Shown here in pieces: positions 8,082 through 16,990 of a stretch of 64,000 nucleotides of DNA. The notes under the pieces are model-generated. The model had not been told where the DNA came from. It saw nothing but the letters and a program-made list of their open reading frames with translations, and searched no databases. Origin of the DNA: G020353115 sp964389685. Lineage in GTDB: Bacteria; Bacteroidota; Bacteroidia; Bacteroidales; VadinHA17. Within the stretch, counting starts at the first letter, position 1, and each line of letters starts with the position of its first letter. The position numbers were made by a program, and so were the translations under genes. The DNA lies in NCBI GenBank assembly GCA_964389685.1, contig CAYMFM010000001.1, positions 145,136 through 209,135 on the forward strand, given 5' to 3'.

Positions 8082-8096
8082 ACATCAAATCCGGGT
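8065..8096 (-). terminator. Intrinsic terminator of the DUF1987 gene
   Basis: On the minus strand ACCCGGA pairs with TCCGGGT (8090-8096 with 8071-8077) and the stem is followed by TTTTTT (8065-8070). It lies 34 bp after the DUF1987 stop and overlaps the end of the convergent propeller gene, whose stop codon is in the loop. Confidence 0.7.
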
Positions 8097-8130
8097 GAAA
8101 GAATGCTTTCCAGATGGAGATTTTATACCA

Positions 8131-8511
8131 CTATTCAGGCACTTCAATCACATTAAAGGGAATTTTCAGGAGGGATTCATAATCTTCACCCGATTCAAGC
8201 AGATCATAATCCCCCTCTTCAAAATACCAGTTTACCTCAATTTTATCCGCTGCTTTTGGCATGTTTTCAAACTTCTTGAAGATGGTAAACAGAATTTTTG
8301 AACTGCTGGTATTGAAATATTCCAGGCGGATATTAACGGTTAATTTATCGAGCGGATTGGCTGTATACTGATCTACCCAGTCGAGCAGAGAGCGGTAAAA
8401 TGCCTGAGGATCCTCTGGGATAGACTTGCCCGACATTTCAAGAACCTTCTTCTCAGGATCAAAGTTTATCAGTGGTGTATTGTGTGTTTTACCGACAGAA
8501 AATGGGTTCAT
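8131..8511 (-). CDS. DUF1987 (SiaC-family) protein
   Basis: The 126-aa cytoplasmic protein has the DUF1987 layout: an N-terminal strand region TPLINFDPEKKVLEMSGKSIPEDP, then FYRSLLDWVDQY, VNIRLEYFNTSSSKILFTIF and VNWYFEEGDYDLLESGEDYESLLKIPF. SiaC of Pseudomonas is a phosphoprotein of this fold that, when unphosphorylated, activates a diguanylate cyclase; the Ser/Thr of the NTSSSK segment is the region phosphorylated in that family. No kinase or phosphatase partner (SiaB/SiaA) is next to it here, so the role is inferred from the family only. It has its own promoter (8597-8624) and terminator (8065-8096), so it is monocistronic. Confidence 0.85.
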   Translation of the reverse strand: MNPFSVGKTHNTPLINFDPEKKVLEMSGKSIPEDPQAFYRSLLDWVDQYTANPLDKLTVNIRLEYFNTSSSKILFTIFKKFENMPKAADKIEVNWYFEEGDYDLLESGEDYESLLKIPFNVIEVPE

Positions 8512-8596
8512 TGTTCAAATTTTATAAGTTTCACATCGATGTAACGGTAGTATTATTACCCCTGCTCATTTATCTTCAAAATACCGACTCAAGATA

Positions 8597-8624
8597 CAAA
8601 AATAATTAAAAACTTGACTTGCAA
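8597..8624 (-). promoter_or_regulatory. Promoter of the DUF1987 gene
   Basis: The minus strand carries TATTTTTG (8597-8604), matching TAnnTTTG, and a TTG (8622-8624) 17 bp further upstream, matching the -33/-7 layout of Bacteroidota promoters. The start codon is 86 bp downstream. Confidence 0.6.
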
Positions 8625-8717
8625 TCTGTCAAATATTAATTTGTGAATGAATTCCACGATTGTTCAAGGAGTGGGAAATCCATTTCATGATTGCGCAGAA
8701 AGAGCATACTTTTCGCA

Positions 8718-9410
8718 CTAAAGCGAGTTATAAAATTTGATCAGTTCCATCATATCCTCCCGTGAAGAATACGAAAGGTTTTGCTCCTTAATGTATTGTT
8801 CAATTCTTTCACCCTGGTCCGACAGGATCTCCCGGATATTTTTCCGGTTAATCTTATGGGCTATTCGTGAGTCTTTCAGGATATAGTAGGTATCATCCTC
8901 CCGGTCAAAATAGGCAGCTTTGGGATCGGAATAGGCTTTTGCCGGGACGGCATCAACCAGATCTGCCTCCTTCTTTGCCAGCAGCTTGCATTTTCCGTCC
9001 AAAACAAGTTCAAAATATGATCCGCGGCCTTTCTCTATATCTGTCATGGCGTATATAAGGGTATAATCCCCAATCGCAATGCTGTCAATGATTCCGGGGT
9101 CTGCAATGGCCTGGTAAACACCGTTTTGCATAAAATGAATTTCATTGGCATAGATATCGTACCTGAATTTCCCTTTATAGGTTCCCTGACCCCTGATCGT
9201 TATTGTCCCTTCCTGTAACGTCTCGTCGTATAGAAAAGGATTACCTTCAATCTGATCATAAGCATTTCTGTTCGATGGATCCAGTTGTTTGTTTATCCTG
9301 AGTTTGGTCATGACGTCATCCCATTCATCCAGTACCACCTGGGCATGAAGAGGGGGTAATGACAGGATGGGAATAAACAGGATCACTGAGTATGCTATCG
9401 TTTTTTTCAT
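8718..9410 (-). CDS. Secreted protein of unknown function
   Basis: Starting at ATG 9408-9410 gives 230 aa with a standard signal peptide (MKKTIAYSVILFIPILSLPPLHAQ). An upstream in-frame ATG at 9476 is rejected because a -7 promoter box lies inside that extension (9443-9450). The mature protein alternates strands and turns: GTITIRGQGTYKGKFRYDIYANEIHFMQNG in the middle, then LELVLDGKCKLLAKKEADLV, ending in a helical AHKINRKNIREILSDQGERIEQYIKEQ segment. It resembles small Bacteroidota periplasmic proteins of about 230 aa that end with a helix of this kind, but no family is recognised and no function is proposed. It is flanked by non-coding sequence on both sides. Confidence 0.7.
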   Translation of the reverse strand: MKKTIAYSVILFIPILSLPPLHAQVVLDEWDDVMTKLRINKQLDPSNRNAYDQIEGNPFLYDETLQEGTITIRGQGTYKGKFRYDIYANEIHFMQNGVYQAIADPGIIDSIAIGDYTLIYAMTDIEKGRGSYFELVLDGKCKLLAKKEADLVDAVPAKAYSDPKAAYFDREDDTYYILKDSRIAHKINRKNIREILSDQGERIEQYIKEQNLSYSSREDMMELIKFYNSL

Positions 9411-9442
9411 CAGATAATGTTGTTTTTTTTGCATATAACGTA

Positions 9443-9450
9443 CAAAGGTA
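9443..9450 (-). promoter_or_regulatory. -7 box deciding the start of the 8718-9410 gene
   Basis: The minus strand reads TACCTTTG, an exact TAnnTTTG match, 32 bp upstream of the ATG at 9410. A transcript from here cannot include the ATG at 9476, which supports the shorter protein. Confidence 0.55.
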
Positions 9451-9660
9451 TACTTTTTTAGATGTTGCAGTATCAAGAATGTTATCGCAAACTTTATGCC
9501 GCAGTATCATAAAACAAACAAGGTTTGTCAAGTAATTAACCAAGTAGCACAGTAGATACTCTACGAAGGATTCTCCCATTGGTATTCCTATAGAAGCGTA
9601 TACTTTGCGGTCTCTGCGTGAACTCTTTTTTTAGTTATGACACAACCCCATCCGGCCATC

Positions 9661-9699
9661 CTGCCTGCCATTCCTGCGGCAGGTAAACCGGCAAGGCAG
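9661..9699. repeat. Nested palindrome in the 9451-9730 gap
   Basis: CTGCCTGCC (9661-9669) pairs with GGCAAGGCAG (9690-9699) with one bulge, and the loop itself contains the hairpin CCTGC-G-GCAGG (9673-9683). It is a diverged copy of the TGCCTGCCGGCAGGCA family with a second palindrome inside. The rest of this 320-bp gap holds no gene that I can support. Confidence 0.6.
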
Positions 9700-9730
9700 G
9701 GTCGACCTACATATGTTTATGAAAGAGAAA

Positions 9731-10534
9731 TTACCAGGGTGTCGTTGCAGTAGCTTTTGCGTAATCCAGCTCCCGGTTTTCGCCGATGGCATAGATAATC
9801 CCACCCAGGAGATGTCCACGGAATAGAGGATCGTCATAATCATCCGGGTTATGGCCATATGAAGTGTACCACGATCTGCCACCCTCAAATTCATGGTACC
9901 AGGCTCCGGGAAAATCGTTGCCGAAAAGGTCCGGGAAGGAGTCTTTGCGGTCATCTTCAATGGTACTGAGGTCATGTGTGATCAGGACATGGATTGCAGG
10001 ATTCATCTGTGTGACAAAATAACATTCATCTTCCCGGACCCAGCGGTCGGGAAGATCCCGGGTTGAGGGATGATTTTGATCGATGATGTTGACGGCGAAT
10101 TCCTGGTATGCAGCATGAACAACAAAGGTGCCACCCACCAGCCGGATAAACCAGGGCCAGTTTCGTTCTGTGCCGCAGGCTGAATGGATGCCTACAAATC
10201 CCCCTCCTGCCTGGATGTACCGCATGAATGCTACTTTCTGTTCATCCGTATCAAAAACATCATTGTTGGTGTTTGCGAAAACAATACAGCTGTACTTTGT
10301 CAGGTTTTCATCGGTAAACGATTCAGGAGAATCGGAAACATCTACAATAAATCCGTTTTCATCTCCCAGCTCTTTCATTGCTTTCACGTTGTTTTCGATG
10401 TTGTCATGAACATATCCTTCTCCGTTCTTTGTATAAACAAGCACCCGTTGTTCTTTCCGGATACCGGTTTTACAGGATAGGAGCAAAAAAGAGATCAGAA
10501 TCAACAGGGATGTTTGAATGCCTCGTTTAACCAT
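9731..10534 (-). CDS. ThuA-like domain lipoprotein
   Basis: The 267-aa protein has a lipobox FLLLSC (C21) and a ThuA fold from about 30 to 255. Signatures are VLVYTKNGEGYVHDNIENNV at the start, YSCIVFANTNNDVF, YIQAGGGFVGIHSACGTE (the glutamine-amidotransferase-like elbow of the fold) and the closing SWYTSYGHNPDDY and HLLGGIIYAIG. ThuA domains occur with disaccharide oxidation systems (trehalose utilisation in Rhizobium), often next to Gfo/Idh/MocA oxidoreductases, as here. It follows the oxidoreductase at 10586 by 51 bp and is probably cotranscribed. The exact reaction of this family in Bacteroidota is not established; a role in oxidised-sugar catabolism in the periplasm is inferred from context. 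Confidence 0.85.
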   Translation of the reverse strand: MVKRGIQTSLLILISFLLLSCKTGIRKEQRVLVYTKNGEGYVHDNIENNVKAMKELGDENGFIVDVSDSPESFTDENLTKYSCIVFANTNNDVFDTDEQKVAFMRYIQAGGGFVGIHSACGTERNWPWFIRLVGGTFVVHAAYQEFAVNIIDQNHPSTRDLPDRWVREDECYFVTQMNPAIHVLITHDLSTIEDDRKDSFPDLFGNDFPGAWYHEFEGGRSWYTSYGHNPDDYDDPLFRGHLLGGIIYAIGENRELDYAKATATTPW

Positions 10535-10585
10535 GGTTTTTATTGTTAAGGGTTATAAAAGATCCTCGGATTGTGTTTCACCGGT

Positions 10586-12016
10586 TTATGGCAAATCGGT
10601 TGTTCCTTCAGCACGCGCCATTTCCAGTGCTTTTGTTGTTATATAATATTTTGTGATCATGTTGGGAACTTCCCAGGGCGGTAGTTTACCATCCACCAGG
10701 TACTGCAGGAATTTATCCGTAACCTGTCCGAAATAAGCTTCATGGCCTACCTTGTATCGTTCCGGGATAACTACCTTCCAGTGCTTGTCGGACTTTTCTA
10801 CCTCAACACCGGGGTATGTTTCGTGGATGGTATTCAGGGCCTGGATCAGATCCTTGTCAAATGTTTTCGCATCAACACCATCGGACGGCTCTATATACAG
10901 AACCGGTTTATACCCTTCTTCCATACCCTGGCGGATGATCAGATTAGATCGGGTTCCACGCATCACAGAGTAGTGTGTATCCCCACCTCCTTCCGGAGCT
11001 TTATATTTCCACTCCACGGATACTTTTGCCATGATCCCGTTGATCTCATAGAGGATCGATCCGTTGGCATATACCTGTAACATTTCCTCTTCAGACAGAC
11101 TCTGCTGTAAATAATCGGGTATCTCAGCAAGTCTTGTAACTTCCATAAACTGATCTGGGGAGACCTCAGTGGGCCAGCGGCTGGCTTTGTGAATTCTGAT
11201 ATCCTTCGTGTAATCAATAATCTTTTCAGGAAAGCATTCCCATTGGACCAGATCGACCAGGTGTGTGGTGACATCCACCAGACCCTCTCCCTGCTGTGCG
11301 CTGTCGAAGAACCAGGGAGGACGTTGGATCTTTTCTCCCGAGACATATTTAAAGAAATGGTGAACGCTCTCTTTGGTAATCGCGGGATTATCCGGCGTTC
11401 CTTTTTCAAGTTCACCAAATACTTCCGGAATTCGGGAAAACATCTTTTGCAGGATCGTGGTGACCTCAAACCGCTCGGTCATGATGTCGTAAAGCAACAG
11501 GTGGTTCTCTTCAGCCGCTTTAAAAGCCTCAAGAAGGATCGCAAAGTCATCGGTATCGATTGCCATGGGTTTATCAGCCAGTACATGGATCCCACGCTCA
11601 ACAGCTTTCCGGATATACTCTGTTTTCTTCCTGTTGTTTCCCGCCACCACCATTACATTTCCCGGTGTTTCTTCCAGCATTTTCTCCAGGAAATCGTCTC
11701 CCGTATAGACGTGAGATACCCAGTTCGTAGGATTCTCATCACGGGAATTATACTTCTCGATCTGTTGAAGGTGATTTGTAACATCCGGCCCTTCGGGAGC
11801 GAAAATATATACGTCAGGATGGATCTTTTCTTTCATGGTTTTTTGTACCAGTGCAGCATGAAAATGCCCGGGATCAAGGGTCATCAGGATCACCTCGCCT
11901 TTCGCACCCGTGAATTGCCTGCTTTGCGAAGTGTCCGATGCATCCGGGTTTTTACAGAAGGACATAAGCATAAGTATAAAGATGAAGATAGGAACACATT
12001 TTACTCTACAATTCAT
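10586..12016 (-). CDS. Lipoprotein oxidoreductase of the Gfo/Idh/MocA superfamily (C-terminal Oxidoreduct_C type)
   Basis: The 476-aa protein carries a lipobox LMSFC (C21), so it is exported. Residues about 40-200 form a modified nucleotide-binding fold: the usual GxGxxG is replaced by TLDPGHFHAALV, followed by VVAGNNRKKTEYIRKAVERG and the conserved lysine motif VLADKPMAID. The C-terminal half matches the putative-oxidoreductase C-terminal domain (DVTTHLVDLVQWECFP, then THYSVMRGTRSNLIIRQG). Family members act on sugars or inositols with NAD(P), but the altered dinucleotide loop leaves cofactor use uncertain. It pairs with the ThuA protein 51 bp downstream. Location in the periplasm and the substrate are inferred. 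Confidence 0.83.
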   Translation of the reverse strand: MNCRVKCVPIFIFILMLMSFCKNPDASDTSQSRQFTGAKGEVILMTLDPGHFHAALVQKTMKEKIHPDVYIFAPEGPDVTNHLQQIEKYNSRDENPTNWVSHVYTGDDFLEKMLEETPGNVMVVAGNNRKKTEYIRKAVERGIHVLADKPMAIDTDDFAILLEAFKAAEENHLLLYDIMTERFEVTTILQKMFSRIPEVFGELEKGTPDNPAITKESVHHFFKYVSGEKIQRPPWFFDSAQQGEGLVDVTTHLVDLVQWECFPEKIIDYTKDIRIHKASRWPTEVSPDQFMEVTRLAEIPDYLQQSLSEEEMLQVYANGSILYEINGIMAKVSVEWKYKAPEGGGDTHYSVMRGTRSNLIIRQGMEEGYKPVLYIEPSDGVDAKTFDKDLIQALNTIHETYPGVEVEKSDKHWKVVIPERYKVGHEAYFGQVTDKFLQYLVDGKLPPWEVPNMITKYYITTKALEMARAEGTTDLP

Positions 12017-12525
12017 GGTTCAAATTTAAATATACATTACAGCCCGTCTCTAATTTTACGCATAGTGTTTCCTCGAGGGGACTTGATTTGCAATTTAAGT
12101 GGTAATTTGACTAAACCAATTTATACATTATCGTCATGCTGAATTCCTGTCTGACGACAGGCAGATATTTCAGCATCTCCTTGATTAAATATGTTCATAC
12201 AAATCCTTCATATCAGGATTCATTGATTTAGTCAGTTTAACTTTCCTCTTTTCATGCTTCGAAAATGAGATCCTGAGACTAGTTCTCCGAGGAGTCCTAT
12301 GGACAGGATGACTAAAATCCTACTTTTAAAAAACCCCTATTACATTTGTTTGGCCCTTAAAAGTTCACACCATAGCCGAATTTCTGCACGAGTTGAATTT
12401 TTTCGTAAAACGTGGGCTCGTTTTTTCGAGTTTTTATTGTAATCTAAATTTCGCATAACAGACAATCACCCTCTTGCACCTCCCTCAAGGGAGGACTGTA
12501 GCGGTTCTATTAGACATTTTAATTG
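12017..12525. repeat. 509-bp gap with hairpin repeats, two of them nested
   Basis: No gene is supported here. At 12133-12179 GTCATGCTGAA pairs with TTCAGCATCTC in the GTCATnCTGA..TCAGnATCTC style, and its loop is occupied by a second palindrome CCTGTCTGACGACAGG (12146-12161). At 12267-12312, in the opposite orientation, GAGATCCTGA and CAGGATGAC frame a loop that includes TTCTCCGAGGAGTCCTATGGA-type sequence also found at 60323-60344. A third hairpin CCTCCC-TCAA-GGGAGG sits at 12479-12494, 32 bp after the stop of the 12526 gene, without a T tract. Confidence 0.65.
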
Positions 12526-13941
12526 TTAAACCACCCACGGTTCCCGCATGGGTCTTGACAGCATGGAGTTTGCTTCATCGTCGTTCTTGAACTGTTCTTT
12601 TTCCGGATCCCAGTAGAGTGTTCCTGGCAATTTCATGGCGATATGGCTGACCAGGCAGGCGCTGCATGAGCGGTGTGCCACTTCCACCGGAGCGACGGTT
12701 TGTTCCCGTGATTTGATGCACTCCAGCCAGTTGCCATGCTGCTCTTCACTATGATACAGGTGGATCTCCTCCGGTCCGATCTCCGATTCCAGGATCTTCG
12801 GATCACTGGCATCCAGGGATTTCCGGTTCTCATCTGACGATACCGGGTCACTGGGAGTAACGGCATAGTTACCTCGGGTAACGAAGATCCATCCCTCATC
12901 TCCTTCAAACCGCACCCCATTGGGATTATCTCCGCTGATCAGCATGGTTACACCATTAGCATATTTGGCTTTTACGTTAAAGGGGCCATGGACATCCCAC
13001 AATCCGCTTTCGGGAAACTCTGCTTCGGCTTCCACTTCAACCGGTCCGGTCAGTTCCGTATCCATTCCCCAGTGGGCTGTATCCACATGGTGTGCACCCC
13101 AGCCGGTGATCATTCCGGCACCAAACTGTTCGCACCGCAGCCATCCGGGCCGGGAATAATCGTGTTGGGGGTGGACCCGTTTTTCCGTATAGCAGACAGA
13201 GGGGGTGGATCCCAGCCACATATCGTAATTGAGGTTTTCGGGGATTGGCATCTCGGGCTCTTCCTCGCCGGAAGGATCTCCAGGGAGACCAATGATTACC
13301 GTATGGAGTTTCCCGATCCTTCCGTTACGAACCAGCTCGCATGCCCGTTTGAACTGGGGCCAGGGATCGACAGAACGCTGCTGGCTTCCGATCTGGAATA
13401 TCCTGTCCGTGCGTTGTATGGCATCACTCAACGCCCTCCCTTCGGAAATTGTCAGGGATGTGGGTTTTTGCAGGTAGATGTCCTTGCCGGCTTTGGCTGC
13501 TTCGATAGCAGGAATCGCATGCCAGTGATCCGGAGTGCTGATCAGTACGGCATCAATCTCCTTATTTTGCAGCATTTCCCTGAAATCCCCATACATCTTC
13601 ACATCAACATAATTGGGATTTCCCTTTTTTTCTGCATAGAAGTTTTGCACCCATTCCTTACCCTCTTTCATCCGTTTGCTGTCGACATCACAAACGGCAA
13701 TCAGCCGGGTAAAATCGTATTTTAAGGTCTCTGGCAGGTCGTGAGTCCGGGAGATCCTGCCCACACCGATCGCCCCGATGTTAATCATATTGCTGGGAGC
13801 ATCTTTTCCCATAACACAGGAAGGAACAATGGAAGGAACAACAAAAGTTGTCCCGGCAATAACCGCTGAAGTTTTCAGGAAGTCACGGCGACTCACTCCT
13901 GCGGAAACCTCTTTTTTCTTTTTGTCTGTCATCCTTTTCAT
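12526..13941 (-). CDS. Tat-exported Gfo/Idh/MocA oxidoreductase
   Basis: The 471-aa product begins with a twin-arginine signal (SRRDFLK, R18/R19, then a hydrophobic AVIAGTTFVVPSIVPS stretch), so it is folded in the cytoplasm, presumably with NAD(P) bound, and then exported. The Rossmann part shows INIGAIGVGRISRTHDL, then AVCDVD and VLISTPDHWHAIPAIEAAKAGKDIYLQKPTSL, where the usual EKP is QKP as in many exported members. The C-terminal half has GWGAHHVDTAHWGMD, likely carrying the catalytic histidine. It lies 8 bp downstream of the DUF6807 gene, so the two are translationally close. Substrate is unknown; oxidation of a free sugar or glycoside is inferred. Confidence 0.9.
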   Translation of the reverse strand: MKRMTDKKKKEVSAGVSRRDFLKTSAVIAGTTFVVPSIVPSCVMGKDAPSNMINIGAIGVGRISRTHDLPETLKYDFTRLIAVCDVDSKRMKEGKEWVQNFYAEKKGNPNYVDVKMYGDFREMLQNKEIDAVLISTPDHWHAIPAIEAAKAGKDIYLQKPTSLTISEGRALSDAIQRTDRIFQIGSQQRSVDPWPQFKRACELVRNGRIGKLHTVIIGLPGDPSGEEEPEMPIPENLNYDMWLGSTPSVCYTEKRVHPQHDYSRPGWLRCEQFGAGMITGWGAHHVDTAHWGMDTELTGPVEVEAEAEFPESGLWDVHGPFNVKAKYANGVTMLISGDNPNGVRFEGDEGWIFVTRGNYAVTPSDPVSSDENRKSLDASDPKILESEIGPEEIHLYHSEEQHGNWLECIKSREQTVAPVEVAHRSCSACLVSHIAMKLPGTLYWDPEKEQFKNDDEANSMLSRPMREPWVV

Positions 13942-13949
13942 TTTATTTT

Positions 13950-15221
13950 TTATTTATCCAATGGTTCAATTGTTATTTTTGGTGGGTATGCGAAATCTTG
14001 CCAAAGGCGCTCGGCAACCTCAGTTGGAATGGTTCCGGTATAAACCAGCATCCGGTAAGTAAGCATCTGTTTTTTTCCTGGCAGGATCTCCCATTCTTTG
14101 TGACGGATAGGGCAGAACTCGAAAAAAACATCGTCATTCTCCACCGGCCATATCCTCATTGGTTCGGGGTGTTCCCTGTTTTGCGGATGGCTCATAAAAA
14201 GTATCCCTGACATGCCCCCTCCCGTTTCTCCGTAAACCATGCACCACCTGGCTTTCGTTGCATCACCGTCCTGGCGGGTCTTTCCTTCTGATGTAACTAT
14301 CCAGCTGTTACCACTGTTCCAGGCTTCAGTAGCGCGGAAACCAATTCCTCCTCCATACCGGTATTGCTCCAGGATGACCGGTTCGGGTGTTGCGCAGTTC
14401 AGGATTGAGGTGAATTCCCACAACCAACCTTCCCCCGATGGATGTTGAAAGGGTTTCCATGCGCGCACATTCCATTCTTCCTTCAGCGCAATTTTTCCCC
14501 CATTGGGAGCCGTCAGGTCAATGTGATCGTGCAGCACACGAAATCCTCCGTAAACAGGGCCCCCGGTTGTCGAAAGATAGGAGTTGAACCGGACAGTGCC
14601 TTTTTTATCCCCCAGGTTCCAGAAATCCACTTCCCTTCCTTCAACATTCACCCTGGTCCAGGGATTCCATATCCCATAATGATGGTAATGATCGGGTGGT
14701 TGTATACGGGTGAGTGTATCCCCTGAAGGAGACCATACCGGATGAATAAAACCACTTCGGGTATAGCTCGAATCAACACCTTCCGGAGGGGATACCGGAG
14801 CATGGTTGTACTGAAGCACAGGCCTGGAGCCTGCATAAATGGATAGATATTCTTCCTTCCGGATGGTTTTCAGAATGGGGTCATCACTGCTTTCACCGAT
14901 ATAAAGCCGGTATGATCTTTCTTCACCCGGTTTTAGGGTATCGGATATGATCCAGTAGAGCTGCAGGGGATCGCCCGGTTCAAGCTGGCAGGGCACTTCC
15001 TTTTCGGTTTTGCCATCAATGCATTTCAGTATAAGATCGTCTGTTTCACGAATGGAAAAATTTTCCAGGGAAACGGATACGGGAGTGTTTATTCGCACAT
15101 AATCACCGGCTTCAATCGTTATCCTGGCGACAGGCTTGGTGTGAGAACAAAAGGTTAAGGAAAGAGAAAACAACAGAACGATGAACAGATAGAGTAAAAC
15201 ATGGGATCTGTTAGAAGGCAT
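13950..15221 (-). CDS. DUF6807 (PmoA-like) lipoprotein
   Basis: The 423-aa protein has a lipobox SLTFC (C25) and a long beta-rich body. The stretch PVLQYNHAPVSPPEGV, then SGFIHPVWSPSGDTLTRIQP and PDHYHHYGIWNPWTRVN is the hallmark of the PmoA-like/DUF6807 family. The histidine-rich HYHHYG could bind metal or substrate; despite the family's methane-oxygenase label there is no link to methane oxidation here. Later come EYRYGG-type and DVFFEFCPIRHKEWEILPGKK elements. These proteins accompany Gfo/Idh/MocA enzymes in glycan loci, and this one precedes such a gene by 8 bp. Function uncertain; a periplasmic carbohydrate-active role is inferred. Confidence 0.8.
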   Translation of the reverse strand: MPSNRSHVLLYLFIVLLFSLSLTFCSHTKPVARITIEAGDYVRINTPVSVSLENFSIRETDDLILKCIDGKTEKEVPCQLEPGDPLQLYWIISDTLKPGEERSYRLYIGESSDDPILKTIRKEEYLSIYAGSRPVLQYNHAPVSPPEGVDSSYTRSGFIHPVWSPSGDTLTRIQPPDHYHHYGIWNPWTRVNVEGREVDFWNLGDKKGTVRFNSYLSTTGGPVYGGFRVLHDHIDLTAPNGGKIALKEEWNVRAWKPFQHPSGEGWLWEFTSILNCATPEPVILEQYRYGGGIGFRATEAWNSGNSWIVTSEGKTRQDGDATKARWCMVYGETGGGMSGILFMSHPQNREHPEPMRIWPVENDDVFFEFCPIRHKEWEILPGKKQMLTYRMLVYTGTIPTEVAERLWQDFAYPPKITIEPLDK

Positions 15222-15256
15222 AATAGACGATTTATGCCTTAAAGTTATCTATTTTT

Positions 15257-16126
15257 TTATTTGGTTTTAGGGAACCAGGGGGAAAACCCGGATGTAGTCT
15301 CGATATAATCCTGGTATGCCGGCTTCCGGCTAACCATGGTTTTATCAAGCATGGCAACTCCACTAACCTTGAGAAGAAGGAATGTCATGATTGCTGAACT
15401 GATTAGAGGCCAGTAAACACCAGCCGCATTGGAGATTAATCCAAAGCCCCACCAGACAAGTGAGTCACCAAAATAATTCGGATGGCGTGTATACTTCCAG
15501 AGACCGGACCTCATTACTTTTCCCTTGTTTTCAAGCTTCTGCTTAAATAATGTCAGTTGAAGGTCTCCGGTTGTTTCGAAAACAATACCGGATACACAGA
15601 GAAATAATCCTGTAAAATCGAGAAAGTTAAAACTGGTATGTTCAGATGAAAAACTGGCACCAAGCAACGGTGCTGAAATAATCCACATGAGCACACCCTG
15701 TAGCAAAAAAGTCTGAAAAAAGCTGATCCACCAGTAACGGTGCTCACCATAATTCTTTCGAAAGTTCTGGTACCGGATATCCTCTCCTTTGCCATAATTT
15801 CTCCAGGTCAGGTAGACAGAAAGCCGGATCCCCCAGACACAAATAAGAATGAGTGTCATTATTTTCCTGGGTTCGAATCCATCATCTGTAACCAGGAAAT
15901 AATAGATGCCGGCTCCCATAAAACCCAATCCCCAGAAGAGGTCAACAATGCTGACATTACGGAGCTTAATGCTTGCCAACCATAAAAAAGTCATCATCGA
16001 GATAATCCCTGCCAGGGCTATCAAATATGTATCTGTAAACGTCACGGTTTTTATTATGAAAACAGTAAACGGCTCTCTTTGTTCACTTGTTTTACCTTTA
16101 ATTCTCCTTGCCGGTTTCCGATCCAA
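15257..16126 (-). CDS. DUF1295 / steroid-5-alpha-reductase-like membrane protein
   Basis: The longest reading is 289 aa, with about seven hydrophobic helices from residue 30 onward. The C-terminal part has the isoprenylcysteine-methyltransferase/5-alpha-reductase-like signature SGLWKYTRHPNYFGDSLVWWGFGL followed by YQDYIETTSGFSPWFP, and the loop RNYGKGEDIRYQNFRKNYG typical of DUF1295. Members are NADPH-dependent reductases or methyltransferases of lipids or small molecules; the substrate is unknown. The hydrophilic first 25 residues are atypical, so the true start may be a downstream Met such as the pair near residue 44, or a non-ATG codon. It lies between eda and the DUF6807 gene with short gaps (33 and 35 bp). 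Confidence 0.83.
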   Translation of the reverse strand: MDRKPARRIKGKTSEQREPFTVFIIKTVTFTDTYLIALAGIISMMTFLWLASIKLRNVSIVDLFWGLGFMGAGIYYFLVTDDGFEPRKIMTLILICVWGIRLSVYLTWRNYGKGEDIRYQNFRKNYGEHRYWWISFFQTFLLQGVLMWIISAPLLGASFSSEHTSFNFLDFTGLFLCVSGIVFETTGDLQLTLFKQKLENKGKVMRSGLWKYTRHPNYFGDSLVWWGFGLISNAAGVYWPLISSAIMTFLLLKVSGVAMLDKTMVSRKPAYQDYIETTSGFSPWFPKTK

Positions 16127-16159
16127 ATTTATGTAAATAAAATCAGAATAAAGGACTTC

Positions 16160-16792
16160 TTAAAGATCATGAGTGAGTTTAACTGCTGTACGAACGAGTT
16201 TGGTAATTTCGTCATATTGGTCCTGCTCAACAAGTTCCTTCTTTACCATCCAGCTTCCTCCACAGGCAAAAATGAATGGATTCGAAAGGTACTGTCTAAG
16301 GTTGGTGTTGTTTATCCCACCGGTGGCCATGAACCGGACATTCCTGTAAGGCGCGGCAATGGCGTTGATAAATGGGAGACCCCCTGAAGCTTCTGCCGGG
16401 AAAAATTTGACATGATCGATTCCCCGCTCAAGAGCCTGCTCAATCTGTGTGGGGGAATTCAGTCCCGGAATAATGGGTATGTCCCGCTCCAGGCAATGAT
16501 CCACAACGCGTGGATTAAAACCGGGGGTAACCATAAATTTTGCTCCATTCGCATAAGCCTCATCAGCCTGGTCCGGCGTAAGAATTGTTCCCGCTCCCAA
16601 TAACAAATCAGGAAATTCCCCGGAAACAAGGTTGATTGCTTCAACGGCAAGACCTGTACGGAACGTGATCTCTGCAACCGGTAGTCCACCCTTGAGCAGT
16701 GCCTGAATTACAGGAATGACATCCTCCACCTGATGAATGGTGATGATCGGGATGATTTTTATCTGTTTGATTTTTTCTAATGGACTAACCAT
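16160..16792 (-). CDS. eda: KDPG/KHG aldolase
   Basis: The 210-aa protein is a full-length class I aldolase of the KDPG/KHG family, splitting 2-keto-3-deoxy-6-phosphogluconate (or 4-hydroxy-2-oxoglutarate) into pyruvate and an aldehyde. Key residues are visible: catalytic E41 in VAEITFRT, R45, the GAGTILTPDQA and VTPGFNPRVV motifs, IPIIPGLNSPTQ, Schiff-base K129 in DHVKFFPAE and the phosphate-binding ATGGIN. It is cytoplasmic. As first gene of the minus-strand group with Gfo/Idh/MocA and ThuA proteins it suggests that sugars are oxidised to 2-keto-3-deoxy acids before cleavage. No KDG kinase of the usual kind is seen in the window, though a ROK kinase lies at 36766. Confidence 0.93.
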   Translation of the reverse strand: MVSPLEKIKQIKIIPIITIHQVEDVIPVIQALLKGGLPVAEITFRTGLAVEAINLVSGEFPDLLLGAGTILTPDQADEAYANGAKFMVTPGFNPRVVDHCLERDIPIIPGLNSPTQIEQALERGIDHVKFFPAEASGGLPFINAIAAPYRNVRFMATGGINNTNLRQYLSNPFIFACGGSWMVKKELVEQDQYDEITKLVRTAVKLTHDL

Positions 16793-16990
16793 GAGTTCGG
16801 AATAACTAATGACAACCTGAAAACCGGTGGAAAATTCTGTGAGTAAACATTACCCGGTATATTGAATAACACATTTCAGTCAAGCAATAAATTTAGTAGA
16901 TTTATTGAAACTTTCGCAAAGGAAATTTCAAAGTGCAGAATTTCAATATCTTATTGTTCCAGTACATGGGACTCAGGTGGCGAAGTTGTG

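Noticed and set aside
9411..9476. 22-residue N-terminal extension of the secreted protein
   Set aside because: It contains a -7 promoter box and precedes a normal signal peptide start.
12479..12494. Rho-independent terminator after the oxidoreductase
   Set aside because: The stem CCTCCC/GGGAGG is not followed by a T tract on the minus strand.
13950..15221. Methane monooxygenase subunit
   Set aside because: The family name PmoA is historical; this is a DUF6807-type lipoprotein in a sugar cluster, with no other monooxygenase subunits.
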